Origin: CAZOWL01 sp964583605
GTDB lineage: Bacteria; Pseudomonadota; Gammaproteobacteria; Chromatiales; Chromatiaceae
DNA length: 59,830 bases
Direction: 5' to 3'
Assembly (NCBI GenBank): GCA_964583605.1
Contig: CAZOWL010000013.1
Span: 1 to 59,830 of the forward strand
Both the position numbers and the translations under genes were made by a program. Below are positions 8,283 to 16,684 of the stretch, piece after piece; within the stretch, counting starts at the first letter, position 1, and each line of letters begins with the position of its first letter. A model generated the notes under the pieces. That model was given only the letters and a program-made list of their open reading frames with translations, searched no databases and was not told the DNA's origin.

Positions 8283-8521
8283 TCAATCCTCGAAGCGCAG
8301 GCAGAGGATCGGGGGAGGTGCTTGCTGATACTTTGCCATGAATCGCCCCCGCAATGTGCTTGCGCAGCACCCCTTGATCATCGAGCACATAGCCGCGAAC
8401 ATCGCGGATGCATGCGGAAGTAGCCGTCGAGCGCCTCGCGGAGAGTCGCCCCCGCGACCGCGGCGGCCGGGCAATCGACGTGCCGAGTAAGATTCGGCGT
8501 GAAGCGGATCGTGCTCGGCAT
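8283..8521 (-). pseudogene. Relic of a MoaD/ThiS-like gene joined to the tail of a BNR-type hydrolase
   Basis: The minus-strand ATG at 8521 opens MPSTIRFTPNLTRHVDC, then GATLREALDGYFRMHP, the pattern of MoaD/ThiS sulfur-carrier-like proteins. At about 8405 the homology moves to another frame, IRDVRGYVLDDQGVLRKHIA. Near 8290 a third frame ends PPPILCLRFED, like the last residues of the BNR-repeat sialidase-like proteins often encoded beside such MoaD genes. The C-terminal Gly-Gly is absent, so the gene cannot work as a carrier. The family match is by eye. The rest of the gap 8238-8719 shows no other gene I can support. Confidence 0.5.
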
Positions 8522-8719
8522 AGCAGGTCACCACCAATTACAGGTCGAAAGCGTCGCCGACCCGCTTCAGAAATGGGCGCCGGTTGGCGATAATCCAGGG
8601 CGAATCGTCGGTCCCAGGTGTATCCGCGCAAACGCCGAATCGCTGTCGTCCCGAGGCGCGAGCGCTGCGAGCAGGCGGCTTGATGGAGCCCACCATAAGC
8701 TGATTGTCAGAGTACTCGT

Positions 8720-9031
8720 TTGCGACGACTTTACCAGGCTGGTGATCGTGTCGAGGCCCAGTTTTTGTGCGACTTTCTCGCGCGCCAGGGGATTCCCGCT
8801 GCGATCTTCGGTGATTACCTCGCGGGTGCGGCCGGCGAGCTGCCGGCCGGTATCTGGCCGGCCGTGTGGGTCCTCGAAGACGAGGACCTACCACGCGCCC
8901 GCGCGCTGCTGCAAGAGTTCCTCGCCGAGGCGGTGGCGCCGGTCGGCCCGGAGTGGTGCTGCGCTGGCTGCGGCGAGTGGATGGAAGGCGGGTTTGAGCT
9001 GTGCTGGCGCTGTGGTCGCAGTCGCGAGTGA
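8720..9031 (+). CDS. DUF2007-type protein with C-terminal zinc ribbon
   Basis: A 103-residue protein. The N-terminal half (VEAQFLCDFLARQGIPA, then YLAGAAGELPAG and WVLEDEDLPRARALL) matches the DUF2007 fold, a PII-like ferredoxin-fold domain with no known reaction. The C-terminus is a CxxC...CxxC ribbon (WCCAGCGEWME...LCWRCG). The start is a TTG at 8720 giving MRRLYQAGD, typical of the family; no ATG is available. It precedes ogt-xerD on the same strand by 79 bases. Function unknown. Confidence 0.72.
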   Translation: MRRLYQAGDRVEAQFLCDFLARQGIPAAIFGDYLAGAAGELPAGIWPAVWVLEDEDLPRARALLQEFLAEAVAPVGPEWCCAGCGEWMEGGFELCWRCGRSRE

Positions 9032-9110
9032 GCGCAGGGGGCGCCCGAGGCCGGACGGCCTTCGGCTTTCTGGCGATACCCACTGGCCTGTTGCGTGAGG
9101 AGGTTGACCA

Positions 9111-9572
9111 ATGCAGGCGCTGATCCAGACACCCCTTGGCCCGATCTCGGTGCTTTGGCGCGGAGAGGCGTTGATCGGCGTGGACCTCGAGCCGAGTCTG
9201 GGCTTACTCGCAGAGGTCGAGCCGCCAGCTGTCGTGAGGGCTCGGCTCGATCGGTACTTTGCTGATGGGCGTGTCGGGATTGAGCTCCCGCTGAACCTGG
9301 CCGGCACGGCATTTCAACGGCGTGTCTGGGCGGCGTTGCAGCGGATCCCCGCTGGCGAGACGACGACCTACGGCGCGCTCGCGGAGGAGCTGGGCACTGG
9401 CGCGCGTGCGATCGGACAGGCGTGCCGGAACAACCCGTGTCCGATCGTCGTGCCTTGCCACCGTGTCGTCGCGCGGCAGGGTCTCGGCGGTTTCGCTGGG
9501 GACCGCAGCGGGCGTCGCCTCGCTGTCAAACGGTGGTTGCTGCGCCACGAAGGTGCCGTGCTGCAGCGATGA
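9111..9572 (+). CDS. ogt: Methylated-DNA-protein cysteine methyltransferase
   Basis: Repairs O6-alkylguanine in DNA by irreversible transfer of the alkyl group to its own cysteine. The 153-residue protein has the helix-turn-helix region AGETTTYGALAEELG, the arginine-finger/recognition part ARAIGQACRNNPCPIVV and the acceptor motif PCHRVV. It is slightly shorter than E. coli Ogt because the N-terminal domain is compact. The ATG follows GAGGAGG. The stop overlaps the xerD start as ATGA, so the two are translationally coupled. Confidence 0.94.
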   Translation: MQALIQTPLGPISVLWRGEALIGVDLEPSLGLLAEVEPPAVVRARLDRYFADGRVGIELPLNLAGTAFQRRVWAALQRIPAGETTTYGALAEELGTGARAIGQACRNNPCPIVVPCHRVVARQGLGGFAGDRSGRRLAVKRWLLRHEGAVLQR

Positions 9573-10465
9573 GCGAGCCGCATCCGGTCATTGAAGGCTT
9601 CATTGACGTGCTCTGGATGGAGCGCGGCCTGAGCCGCAATACCTTGACCGCCTACGAGACGGATCTGCGGAGCTTCGCCGCATGGCTCGGCCGGGAGCGT
9701 AGCCGGGATCTCCGCGAGGCTCATCGCGCGGATCTGCTCGACTATCTCACGATGCTCTCGGTTGCCGGCCGCAAGCCTCGCTCCTCCGCGCGGCGGCTGT
9801 CGTGCCTGCGGCAGTTCTACCAGCATCTGCTGCGCGAAAGGGTGATCGAAGAGGATCCGAGCGCCCGCGTCGAAGCGCCGAAGCTGGGGCGGCCTTTGCC
9901 GCGGACCTTGACCGAGAGCGAGGTCGAGGCCCTGCTGGGCGCGCCAAATAGTGCGGATCCGCGTGGCCACCGCGACCGGACGATGCTGGAGGTGCTCTAC
10001 GCGAGCGGACTGCGCGTCTCGGAGCTCGTCGGCTTGACTCCAGAGCAGGTCAGCTTGTCGCAGGGGGTCGTGCGAATCCTCGGCAAGGGCGGCCGGGAGC
10101 GCCTTGTGCCGCTCGGCGATGAGGCAGCCTCGTGGCTGAGCGCGTACGTCCGCGGCCCGCGGCAAGACATACTCGCTGGGCGTGCCAGCCCATACCTCTT
10201 TCCCACTAGGCGCAGCGAATGCATGACTCGCCAGGCCTTCTGGCTCCTAATCAAGCGCTACGCGTTGGTCGCCGGTATTGGCAAGCCGCTGTCACCGCAC
10301 ACGCTGCGGCACGCGTTCGCCACCCACCTGCTGAACCACGGCGCCGACCTCCGTGTCGTACAGATGCTGCTGGGTCACAGCGACCTTTCAACGACGCAGA
10401 TCTACACCCACGTCGCGCGTGAGCGATTGAAACAGATCCATGCCAAACATCACCCCCGTGCCTGA
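9569..10465 (+). CDS. xerD: Site-specific tyrosine recombinase XerD
   Basis: With XerC resolves chromosome dimers at dif. The 298-residue length is the same as E. coli XerD. There is an N-terminal SAM-like core-binding domain (RGLSRNTLTAYETDLRSFA). The catalytic domain has Arg in ASGLRVSELVGL, Lys in GKGGRERLVPL, HTLRHAFATHLL (His, Arg), LLGHSDLSTTQIY (His) and Tyr in QIYTHV. The start overlaps the ogt stop. It is the housekeeping recombinase, not a phage integrase: no att site or phage gene is near. Confidence 0.94.
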   Translation: MSEPHPVIEGFIDVLWMERGLSRNTLTAYETDLRSFAAWLGRERSRDLREAHRADLLDYLTMLSVAGRKPRSSARRLSCLRQFYQHLLRERVIEEDPSARVEAPKLGRPLPRTLTESEVEALLGAPNSADPRGHRDRTMLEVLYASGLRVSELVGLTPEQVSLSQGVVRILGKGGRERLVPLGDEAASWLSAYVRGPRQDILAGRASPYLFPTRRSECMTRQAFWLLIKRYALVAGIGKPLSPHTLRHAFATHLLNHGADLRVVQMLLGHSDLSTTQIYTHVARERLKQIHAKHHPRA

Positions 10466-10576
10466 GTAGGCAACGCTGCAGCTGCGTTGGAATTTGCCGA
10501 CTGCTTGCTCTATCGTGATTCGTCGCCGAGCCAATCACGACGGGTCGGAGCAGATGCGGAAGGGAGGAGCCCAGAG

Positions 10577-11059
10577 ATGCCCACGTTCGATGTTGTCGCC
10601 GAGGTGGACCTGCAAGAGGTCCGCAATGCGGTCGATCAAGCCAATCGGGAGATTGCGACGCGGTTCGATTTTAAGGGTGTCGATGCCCATTTCGATCTTA
10701 ACGCCGACGCGATCCAGCTGCGCGCCGAGCAGGAGTTCCAGCTGCAGCAGATGATCGACATCCTGCGGCAGAAATTGGTCAAGCGGAAGGTCGACATCGC
10801 CTGCATGGATATCGCGGCGCCTGTGACGACGCTGAACGCGGCCAGGCAGGAGGTGCGCGTCAAACAGGGTATCGATGCGGATACCGCCAGGCGCATGGTC
10901 AAGGGTCTGAAAGGCACCAAGCTCAAGATCCAGGTACAGATTCAGGGGGAGCAACTGCGTGTGTCCGGAAAAAACCGGGATGATCTTCAGGAGGCCATCG
11001 CCCACCTGCGCGGCATCGATTGGAAACTGCCGATTCAGTTCACCAACTTCAGAGATTGA
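10577..11059 (+). CDS. yajQ: YajQ family nucleotide-binding protein
   Basis: A 160-residue protein of the YajQ/UPF0234 family. Members bind nucleic acid or nucleotides, and some bind cyclic di-GMP. The sequence is family-typical from end to end: MPTFDVVAEVDLQEVRNAVD, RFDFKGVDA, QEVRVKQGID, KGLKGTKLKIQVQIQG, and the closing WKLPIQFTNFRD. The ATG at 10577 follows GGGAGGAG, which rules out the longer upstream start. The next gene, dsbC, begins 7 bases after the stop. Confidence 0.95.
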   Translation: MPTFDVVAEVDLQEVRNAVDQANREIATRFDFKGVDAHFDLNADAIQLRAEQEFQLQQMIDILRQKLVKRKVDIACMDIAAPVTTLNAARQEVRVKQGIDADTARRMVKGLKGTKLKIQVQIQGEQLRVSGKNRDDLQEAIAHLRGIDWKLPIQFTNFRD

Positions 11060-11066
11060 AACTCTT

Positions 11067-11804
11067 ATGAAAGCGATATGGAGACTTGCGAGAGGCACGG
11101 TCATGGCCGGCCTGGCTCTCACGCCGGCACTCGTGGCCCTCGCTGATGCGCCGGCGGCCATCCGCGACTCCCTGACGCGCGTGCTACCGGATGTGCGCAT
11201 CGACAGCATTAGCCCGTCACCGATCAGCGGGCTCTACGAGGTTCTCGTTGGGACCCACCTGATGTATGTGACAGGGGACGGGCGCTATTACGTCGACGGA
11301 CGCGTCGTCGATCTGGCAACTCGGGAAGATCTGACGGAGCCGAAGCTCGCCGCGGCACGTGTGCGGGCCGTCGAGCAGGTCGGTGAGGACAGCATGGTCA
11401 TTTTCGATCCGGAAGGGCGGACACGCCACACGGTCACGGTCTTCACCGATATCGAATGCGGCTATTGCCGCAAGCTGCATCGAGAGATCGATGGTTATGG
11501 CGAGGCGGGCATACGGGTCCGATATCTCTTCTATCCGCGGGCCGGGAAGGGCAGCGCGGCCTACAACGAGGCCGTCTCTGTTTGGTGTGCTGAGGATCGT
11601 CGAGAGGCCCTGACCCGCGCCAAGGCCGGGAAGCCAATCCCGTCGAAGGAGTGTTCGAATCCGGTTGATGAGCATCTCGCCTTGGGCCAGGATCTGGGGA
11701 TTCGCGGTACACCCGCCATCGTCTTGGACTCCGGCGATATGGTGCCAGGCTATGTCGAGCCGGAGCGGCTCGCAGCGATTCTCGAGCAGGCCAAGAAACA
11801 GTGA
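11067..11804 (+). CDS. dsbC: Thiol:disulfide interchange protein DsbC
   Basis: Periplasmic disulfide isomerase. The 245-residue precursor has a signal peptide (MKAIWRLARGTVMAGLALTP...ALADA), a dimerisation domain (residues 30-85) and a thioredoxin-like domain with active site CGYC and cis-proline loop RGTPAIV. A second disulfide pair, WCAEDRR and KECSNP, is as in DsbC. The start ATG at 11067 follows the yajQ stop closely. It could serve exported cytochromes and other disulfide proteins; nothing ties it to a specific client here. Confidence 0.92.
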   Translation: MKAIWRLARGTVMAGLALTPALVALADAPAAIRDSLTRVLPDVRIDSISPSPISGLYEVLVGTHLMYVTGDGRYYVDGRVVDLATREDLTEPKLAAARVRAVEQVGEDSMVIFDPEGRTRHTVTVFTDIECGYCRKLHREIDGYGEAGIRVRYLFYPRAGKGSAAYNEAVSVWCAEDRREALTRAKAGKPIPSKECSNPVDEHLALGQDLGIRGTPAIVLDSGDMVPGYVEPERLAAILEQAKKQ

Positions 11805-11882
11805 GATCAGAGCCCGCCTGGGTCGGTGCTTCATCGGGCGGCCGCTGCGGTCTCATACCCATACCCTCCGCTCGCCGGGGCG

Positions 11883-12671
11883 ATGCGCAAAGTGGCGATC
11901 TGTAAGTTCGAGCTGGATCTGGCTTGGCGGACGCATCGTGGTCGCGTGCGCTCGCGCAACGAGGACGCCGTTCTGGTCGAGACCGACCTGGGGCTGATCG
12001 TGGTGGCGGATGGGATCGGCGGGGCAAGGGCCGGGGATGTCGCGAGCCAGTTGGCCGCCGAGGTGATCGCGGAGCGGTTTCGCCGGCAGCCGCCCTCGCG
12101 GAGCGCAGAATCGCGCGCCGCCCTCTATGCCGAATCCGCTGTGGAGGAGGCCAACCGGCGTATCTGGGAGAAGGCCGGTGCCGCCGAGGAATGCCGCGGC
12201 ATGGGCACGACGGTCGTGATGGGCTTTGTCGGCGAGGACTGGCTGGCCTATGCACATGTCGGGGATTCGCGCCTCTACAGGCTCCGCGGTGGGGCGCTGC
12301 GGCAGATCACCCGGGATCATTCCTTCATTCAGGATGTCGTGGATCAGGGCTTCTTCCGCACGCTGGCCGAGGCGCGGAGCTATGGGATCGGCGATAACTT
12401 GCTGACCCGTGCCCTGGGCAGCTCGCACGAGGTCTCGGTGTCGAGCGGCACCGAGCCGATCCACAGCGGGGATCTCTACCTCTTCTGCACGGATGGCCTG
12501 ACCAACACCGTCCCCGACGACTGGCTTCAGCAAATCCTCGAGGCCGTCGAGGCCGGTCTGGAGTCGGCGGCCGACGCCCTGATCGAGCTCGCCTGTGAGC
12601 GGGGCGGACCGGACAATATCACCATCGCGTTGTTGCGTGTAGGGACGCCTGTGCCGGGCGACCCATCCTAG
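11883..12671 (+). CDS. PP2C-type serine/threonine protein phosphatase
   Basis: Metal-dependent (Mn/Mg) phosphatase of the bacterial PrpC/Stp1 type, 262 residues, cytoplasmic. Metal and phosphate motifs are complete: RVRSRNEDA, VVADGIGGARAGD, RGMGTTVVM, AHVGDSRLYR, LTRALG, FCTDGLTN and GGPDNITIALL. The ATG at 11883 follows GGGGCG; a start at 11826 would add a sequence without homology. It follows dsbC by about 80 bases. A Ser/Thr kinase gene is present in the same window at 40951 and could be its opponent, but they are 28 kb apart. Confidence 0.92.
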   Translation: MRKVAICKFELDLAWRTHRGRVRSRNEDAVLVETDLGLIVVADGIGGARAGDVASQLAAEVIAERFRRQPPSRSAESRAALYAESAVEEANRRIWEKAGAAEECRGMGTTVVMGFVGEDWLAYAHVGDSRLYRLRGGALRQITRDHSFIQDVVDQGFFRTLAEARSYGIGDNLLTRALGSSHEVSVSSGTEPIHSGDLYLFCTDGLTNTVPDDWLQQILEAVEAGLESAADALIELACERGGPDNITIALLRVGTPVPGDPS

Positions 12672-12843
12672 TGCTCCAACCGGGAGGTCTCGACGGACTC
12701 AGCAGGGTTCGACCTGCCTCGCTTCAGCGCGCCGCTGGAGTCGCCAGCCACGCTGGTTCTCCACCCCCTGGGAGAGGGCTTGGGTACGACTAGTGGCGCG
12801 ACGACATGTCAGCTTTCCGGGTCAGCGCCTCGTCCCCTGGCCG

Positions 12844-14052
12844 CTAACGCGTCGTGACTGTCATGGCCTCCGGGTGACCGCGTCCCGCAGTGTGGCGCTG
12901 GCGAATGACGTTTCGGAGTTGGTCTTCGACCCCTTGGATCACGCGCTCCCAATCCAGTCCCTCGGCCGTGCGGCGTGCTGCGTGCCCCAGCGCGCGGAGG
13001 CGATCGCGATCGGCGGCGAGGGCAAGCGCTGCGGACACGAATGAGCTCTGTTCATCCATCGGCACGGTGACGCCGTTCCGCCAGCGCTCGATATACGAAT
13101 GCGCTGCGGCGTAGTCGAACGCGACGACGGCGAGGCCGCTGGCCATCGCCTCCGGGACGACATTGCCAAAGGTCTCGGTGAGGCTTGGAAAGACAAACAG
13201 ATCTCCGCTTGCATAGTGCTCGGCAAGCTCCTCGCCGACTCTGGGTCCGGCGAAATGGTAGCTCGGGTAGTCACGGCGCAGGCGCTCAAGACCCGGGCCA
13301 TCCCCGACGAGCACGAAGCGCGCAGACGGGTCTTGCAAGGCGATGGCCGCGAAGCATTCGAGCGCCAGGTCCAGGTTTTTCTCCGCGGCAAGGCGTCCGA
13401 CATAGAGGACGACGAGCCCCGCTGCGTCACTGCCCCAGCCCGCCCGCAAAGCCAGGTTGCGACGCGCCGGCGTGAACAGATCGGTGTCAACGCCCCGGCC
13501 GAAAACATGTACGTTGTGGAAGCCTTGGTCGATCAACTGGTCGCGCAGCTCGCTCGTCGGGACGAGGGTGGCGTTCGAGCGATTGTGGAAATGCTTCAGC
13601 GTCTGACTAATCTGGTGCATCAGGATGCCCAGACCGTAATGCTGGCTGTATTGCTCGAACTGGGTGTGAAAGCCGGTGATAGCCGGGACCTCTCTCGCGC
13701 GGGCGGCGTTCAGTGCCGCATGGCCTAAAGGGCCTTGCGTGGCGATGTAGACCACATCGGGCGACCACTTATGCCACAGCCGTCGCAGACGCGAATAGAC
13801 GGGCAAGCCGAAGCGCAAGCCCCGGTATCCCGGTAAGGGAAGTCCCGGGACCAGGGTCTCGAGCACGGCGTCCTGATCTCTCGCCGTCTGGCCTCGCCCC
13901 TGCCGGGGCCGGATCAGGTTCACCTCGTGGCCGCGCCGGGCCAGGCCCCGGACGAGTTGGCGCATCGTGTTGGCCACGCCATTGATCTCAGGGGGATAGG
14001 TCTCGGTGACTACGGCGACCCGCAACCGATCCGGGTTGGTCGTCGGGCTCAT
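12844..14052 (-). CDS. GT4-family glycosyltransferase
   Basis: Retaining glycosyltransferase with two Rossmann-like (GT-B) domains, 402 residues. The N-terminal domain has TETYPPEINGVANTM (acceptor loop) and GFHTQFEQYSQHYG. The C-terminal domain has VLYVGRLAAEKNLDL, VGDGPGLERL and the EX7E donor motif around TETFGNVVPEAMASG. This resembles MgtA/PimB-like lipid glycosyltransferases. Its start overlaps the olsA stop (ATGA), and olsA overlaps olsB, so the three are made together. A membrane lipid is therefore the likely acceptor, but the sugar and acceptor are inference. Confidence 0.85.
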   Translation of the reverse strand: MSPTTNPDRLRVAVVTETYPPEINGVANTMRQLVRGLARRGHEVNLIRPRQGRGQTARDQDAVLETLVPGLPLPGYRGLRFGLPVYSRLRRLWHKWSPDVVYIATQGPLGHAALNAARAREVPAITGFHTQFEQYSQHYGLGILMHQISQTLKHFHNRSNATLVPTSELRDQLIDQGFHNVHVFGRGVDTDLFTPARRNLALRAGWGSDAAGLVVLYVGRLAAEKNLDLALECFAAIALQDPSARFVLVGDGPGLERLRRDYPSYHFAGPRVGEELAEHYASGDLFVFPSLTETFGNVVPEAMASGLAVVAFDYAAAHSYIERWRNGVTVPMDEQSSFVSAALALAADRDRLRALGHAARRTAEGLDWERVIQGVEDQLRNVIRQRHTAGRGHPEAMTVTTR

Positions 14053-14888
14053 TTGGGTGATGGGTGCGCCGCAATCGGGCCGGCTGGTGGTGCGGCGATG
14101 CTGTGCGACGCGGCGGCCGCGGTTCTGCGCGGCGGTGATGAGTCGGCCGTGCTGAGACCGAGAACCGCGGCGATCGCGTTGCGGCTCTCCTCTGCGAGCT
14201 GTCGCCGGTCGGCCTTCTCGCTGTCGATTGGCGTCAGAAAGTGGACCTGGGCGGTCAAGCCGCGATGGCCGGAAATGCGCAGCAGGTGAGCCAGCAGGGT
14301 GTCCTCCCCGACGAAGGGTGCGACGGGGTCCGGCTCGGGCCCGGTGCCATAGCGCACGGCCACCGGCTGGACCCGGATCCCCGCATGCTGGCCGACAGCG
14401 AAGAGGCGCGGGTGGAAGCGCCTGAGAGCGGTTCCGTCACTTGTCGTGCCTTCCGGGAAGACCGCCAGGGTTTGGCCTTGACGAATGTGCTCAACCATGA
14501 TTCCGGCCAGCCCGCTAGCCTCGTTGGCGCCGCGGGATATGAAGAGGGTGCCGGCTATCGAGGCCATCCACCCGATAACAGGCCATTGCCTCACCTCGGC
14601 CTTGGATAGGAAGCAGATCTCGGCGACGGCGCCGAGGGCCAGGATGTCGAGCCACGAGACGTGATTGGCAACGAGCAATGCCGCCTTGGCGGGCACACCT
14701 TCCACCTCGACGCGCAGACCAAGGCTGCGTGCGATCCATCCATACCACCAGCGTACTCGCTGGGGCACCCACGGGGGGCGACGGCCCAAGGCATCGGCGA
14801 GCGCGATGTAGACCGTCAGGCACAGGCCCAATAGCAATCCCGCGAAGGCCCGCAGGATCCTCGCGGCGGCAACTAGGATCCGTATCAA
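14049..14888 (-). CDS. olsA: Lyso-lipid acyltransferase, OlsA/PlsC type
   Basis: Membrane O-acyltransferase, 279 residues, with one N-terminal hydrophobic segment (FAGLLLGLCLTVYIALA). It carries the catalytic HX4D motif in NHVSWLD, FLSKAEVRQWPVIGWMA, and FPEGTTSDG. The upstream OlsB-like N-acyltransferase overlaps it by 4 bases. This pairing points to OlsA, which adds the second acyl chain to lyso-ornithine lipid, rather than to general PlsC. The last 45 residues are Ala/Pro/Ser-rich and not conserved in the family. The lipid product is inferred from context. Confidence 0.82.
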   Translation of the reverse strand: MIRILVAAARILRAFAGLLLGLCLTVYIALADALGRRPPWVPQRVRWWYGWIARSLGLRVEVEGVPAKAALLVANHVSWLDILALGAVAEICFLSKAEVRQWPVIGWMASIAGTLFISRGANEASGLAGIMVEHIRQGQTLAVFPEGTTSDGTALRRFHPRLFAVGQHAGIRVQPVAVRYGTGPEPDPVAPFVGEDTLLAHLLRISGHRGLTAQVHFLTPIDSEKADRRQLAEESRNAIAAVLGLSTADSSPPRRTAAAASHSIAAPPAGPIAAHPSPK

Positions 14889-15658
14889 AACGAGATATCC
14901 CCGGCTCGCTCGAGGAAGTGTCGGGAGTAGATCGGGTTGAGCTCGTCGATGTTGAGCAGCATGAGCACGTCGGCGACGGAAAAATCAGGGTCGCGACAGG
15001 GCTCTCCACATGCCTTGGCACCCAGTCTTGTGTAGGCGCGGAGCAAGGTCGGAAGCGGTGCGTCGAGCACATCGTCAGGTAATTGGGTCGTCAACAAGGG
15101 AAGCCGCGGCGTCACTCTGAGATCGGGTGTGGTCATCGCCTGCCGGCGCAGCCGATTCATGATCGCCGAGGCCTGAATATCGCTGTCACCCAGGGGCATG
15201 CTTGCGCAGCCGAACAGGTAGTCGAAGCCGTGCAAACTGATGTACCCGGCCAGTCCGGACCAGAGGACCGCAATCGCGGAGCCCTGACGGAATTCCGAGG
15301 AGATACAGGTACGTCCGACCTCCAGCAGCCGCCCTGGCAGGCTTGGGATCTTGCCGAGATCGAACTCCCCCTCCGAGTAGAACCGCCCGAGGCGGCGAGC
15401 GTTGTCGTCTGTGAGAATCCGCGTGCAGCCGACGACGCGCCCGGTCTTCGTCTCTCGGACAAGCAGATGTTGGCAATATGCGTCAAAGTCGTCGATGTCG
15501 AGGGCTTGGTCGCCCCCTTTTAGCTTCGCGCCCAGCTCTTCGCCGAAGACGCGATAACGCAGCGCCTGGGCCTCGCGCACCTCCCGCTCCGTTGCGGCGA
15601 GCTCGACGAAGAGCCGCTCTCCACGTTTGACGGACAGGGCCGAGGCGGATTCAGGCAT
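14885..15658 (-). CDS. olsB: Ornithine N-acyltransferase-like protein (OlsB family)
   Basis: GNAT-fold N-acyltransferase, 257 residues, of the family that transfers 3-hydroxyacyl from ACP to ornithine to start ornithine-lipid synthesis. Characteristic parts: AQALRYRVFGEELG, VGCTRILTDDNA, LEVGRTCISSEFRQGSAI, then LFGCASMPLGDSD. The ATG at 15658 lies after GAGGG; the upstream ATG at 15694 has no site. First gene of a tightly overlapping operon with olsA and a glycosyltransferase. A related hemolysin-like or autoinducer-synthase annotation is possible for this family, but the olsA neighbour favours OlsB. Confidence 0.8.
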   Translation of the reverse strand: MPESASALSVKRGERLFVELAATEREVREAQALRYRVFGEELGAKLKGGDQALDIDDFDAYCQHLLVRETKTGRVVGCTRILTDDNARRLGRFYSEGEFDLGKIPSLPGRLLEVGRTCISSEFRQGSAIAVLWSGLAGYISLHGFDYLFGCASMPLGDSDIQASAIMNRLRRQAMTTPDLRVTPRLPLLTTQLPDDVLDAPLPTLLRAYTRLGAKACGEPCRDPDFSVADVLMLLNIDELNPIYSRHFLERAGDISF

Positions 15659-15814
15659 ATGTGACCCTCGCTGATCAGGATGGCGAACAGCCATAGTATC
15701 TCGGCTCTATTTCCTTTAGTTTGCAGAAATATGACGTAGACATGACGGGCGGGCGTTTGCGATGGAGGGCATCCTTGATTGTATCGTCTGGTGCACTCGA
15801 ACCGATCTACAGTG

Positions 15815-16522
15815 TCAGGCTTGCGTGTCCCTGTCGTCGCGAGCTGGCCTAACCTCATCCGAGTGCTCGCCGCGCAGCGAGACGATGGGCCAGCCGCGTC
15901 TTCTCGCTTCTAATTCCAGGATCGGATCAGGATCGACGGCGACGGGATGCGTGACTTGCTCCAGCAGCGGCAAGTCATTGTGAGAGTCACTGTAAAAGGT
16001 GCTGTTAGCGAGGTCGCGATCGTTCGCGGCCAGCCAATCTTCAAGCCGCCGCACCTTGCCGTCGCGAAAGCATGGGATCCCGCTGACTTCCCCTGTGAAC
16101 CGGTCGTCGATCCGCTCTGGGGTTGTCGCGATCAGGTGCGGAACGCCGAACCGCGCTGCGATAGGGGCCGTCACGAACTCGTTCGTTGCCGTGATGATGA
16201 TCAGATCATCGCCGCGTTGGCGGTGGCGGTCAACTAGGGCCTCGGCCATCGGCAGCACGACGGGCTCAATTATTTCGCTGACAAATCTCGCTCGCCAGCC
16301 CAACAGATCGCCGAGGGAATGCTCGCGCAAAGGGCGCAAAGCGAAGCGAAGAAAGGCCTGGATGTCCAAGCATCCGTAACGGTAATCCCGGAAGAAGGAC
16401 TCATTGAGTCGCTCGTACTCCTCGCCTTCTACGGCTCCCTGGGCAACCAGGAAGCGCCCCCAAAGGTAGTCGGAGTCGCCGGCGAGCAGCGTGTTGTCGA
16501 GGTCGAAGATTGCGAGGGGCAC
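15815..16522 (-). CDS. HAD-superfamily phosphatase, SerB-like (subfamily IB)
   Basis: A 235-residue cytoplasmic phosphohydrolase. It has the nucleophile motif FDLDNTLL, the helical cap typical of subfamily IB (YLWGRFLVAQGA...CLDIQAFLRF), motif II IITATNEF, motif III Lys in DGKVRRLEDWLA, and motif IV FYSDSHNDLPLLE. The start is GTG at 16522, with AGGAGG 6 bases upstream, which decides it over the ATG at 16576. Close relatives include phosphoserine and histidinol-phosphate phosphatases, but the substrate cannot be told. Divergent from rppH. Confidence 0.85.
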   Translation of the reverse strand: MPLAIFDLDNTLLAGDSDYLWGRFLVAQGAVEGEEYERLNESFFRDYRYGCLDIQAFLRFALRPLREHSLGDLLGWRARFVSEIIEPVVLPMAEALVDRHRQRGDDLIIITATNEFVTAPIAARFGVPHLIATTPERIDDRFTGEVSGIPCFRDGKVRRLEDWLAANDRDLANSTFYSDSHNDLPLLEQVTHPVAVDPDPILELEARRRGWPIVSLRGEHSDEVRPARDDRDTQA

Positions 16523-16684
16523 CGCGCTCCTCCTGGCCGAATGAGGCGCGGAAGCAGAGTCGAGTCTATGGCGCACAAGCTACCGGAAATACAGCGGATC
16601 GGCAAAGCCCGATTTGTCCTCACGAGTTGCTCAACCTGTCATATTCATGGAAAATGGCGCTGATAATCAGCAGGGTGCGTCGCC

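Noticed and set aside
9569..10465. Phage or island integrase
   Set aside because: Sequence, length and coupling to ogt fit housekeeping XerD; no att site, tRNA target or phage gene adjoins it.
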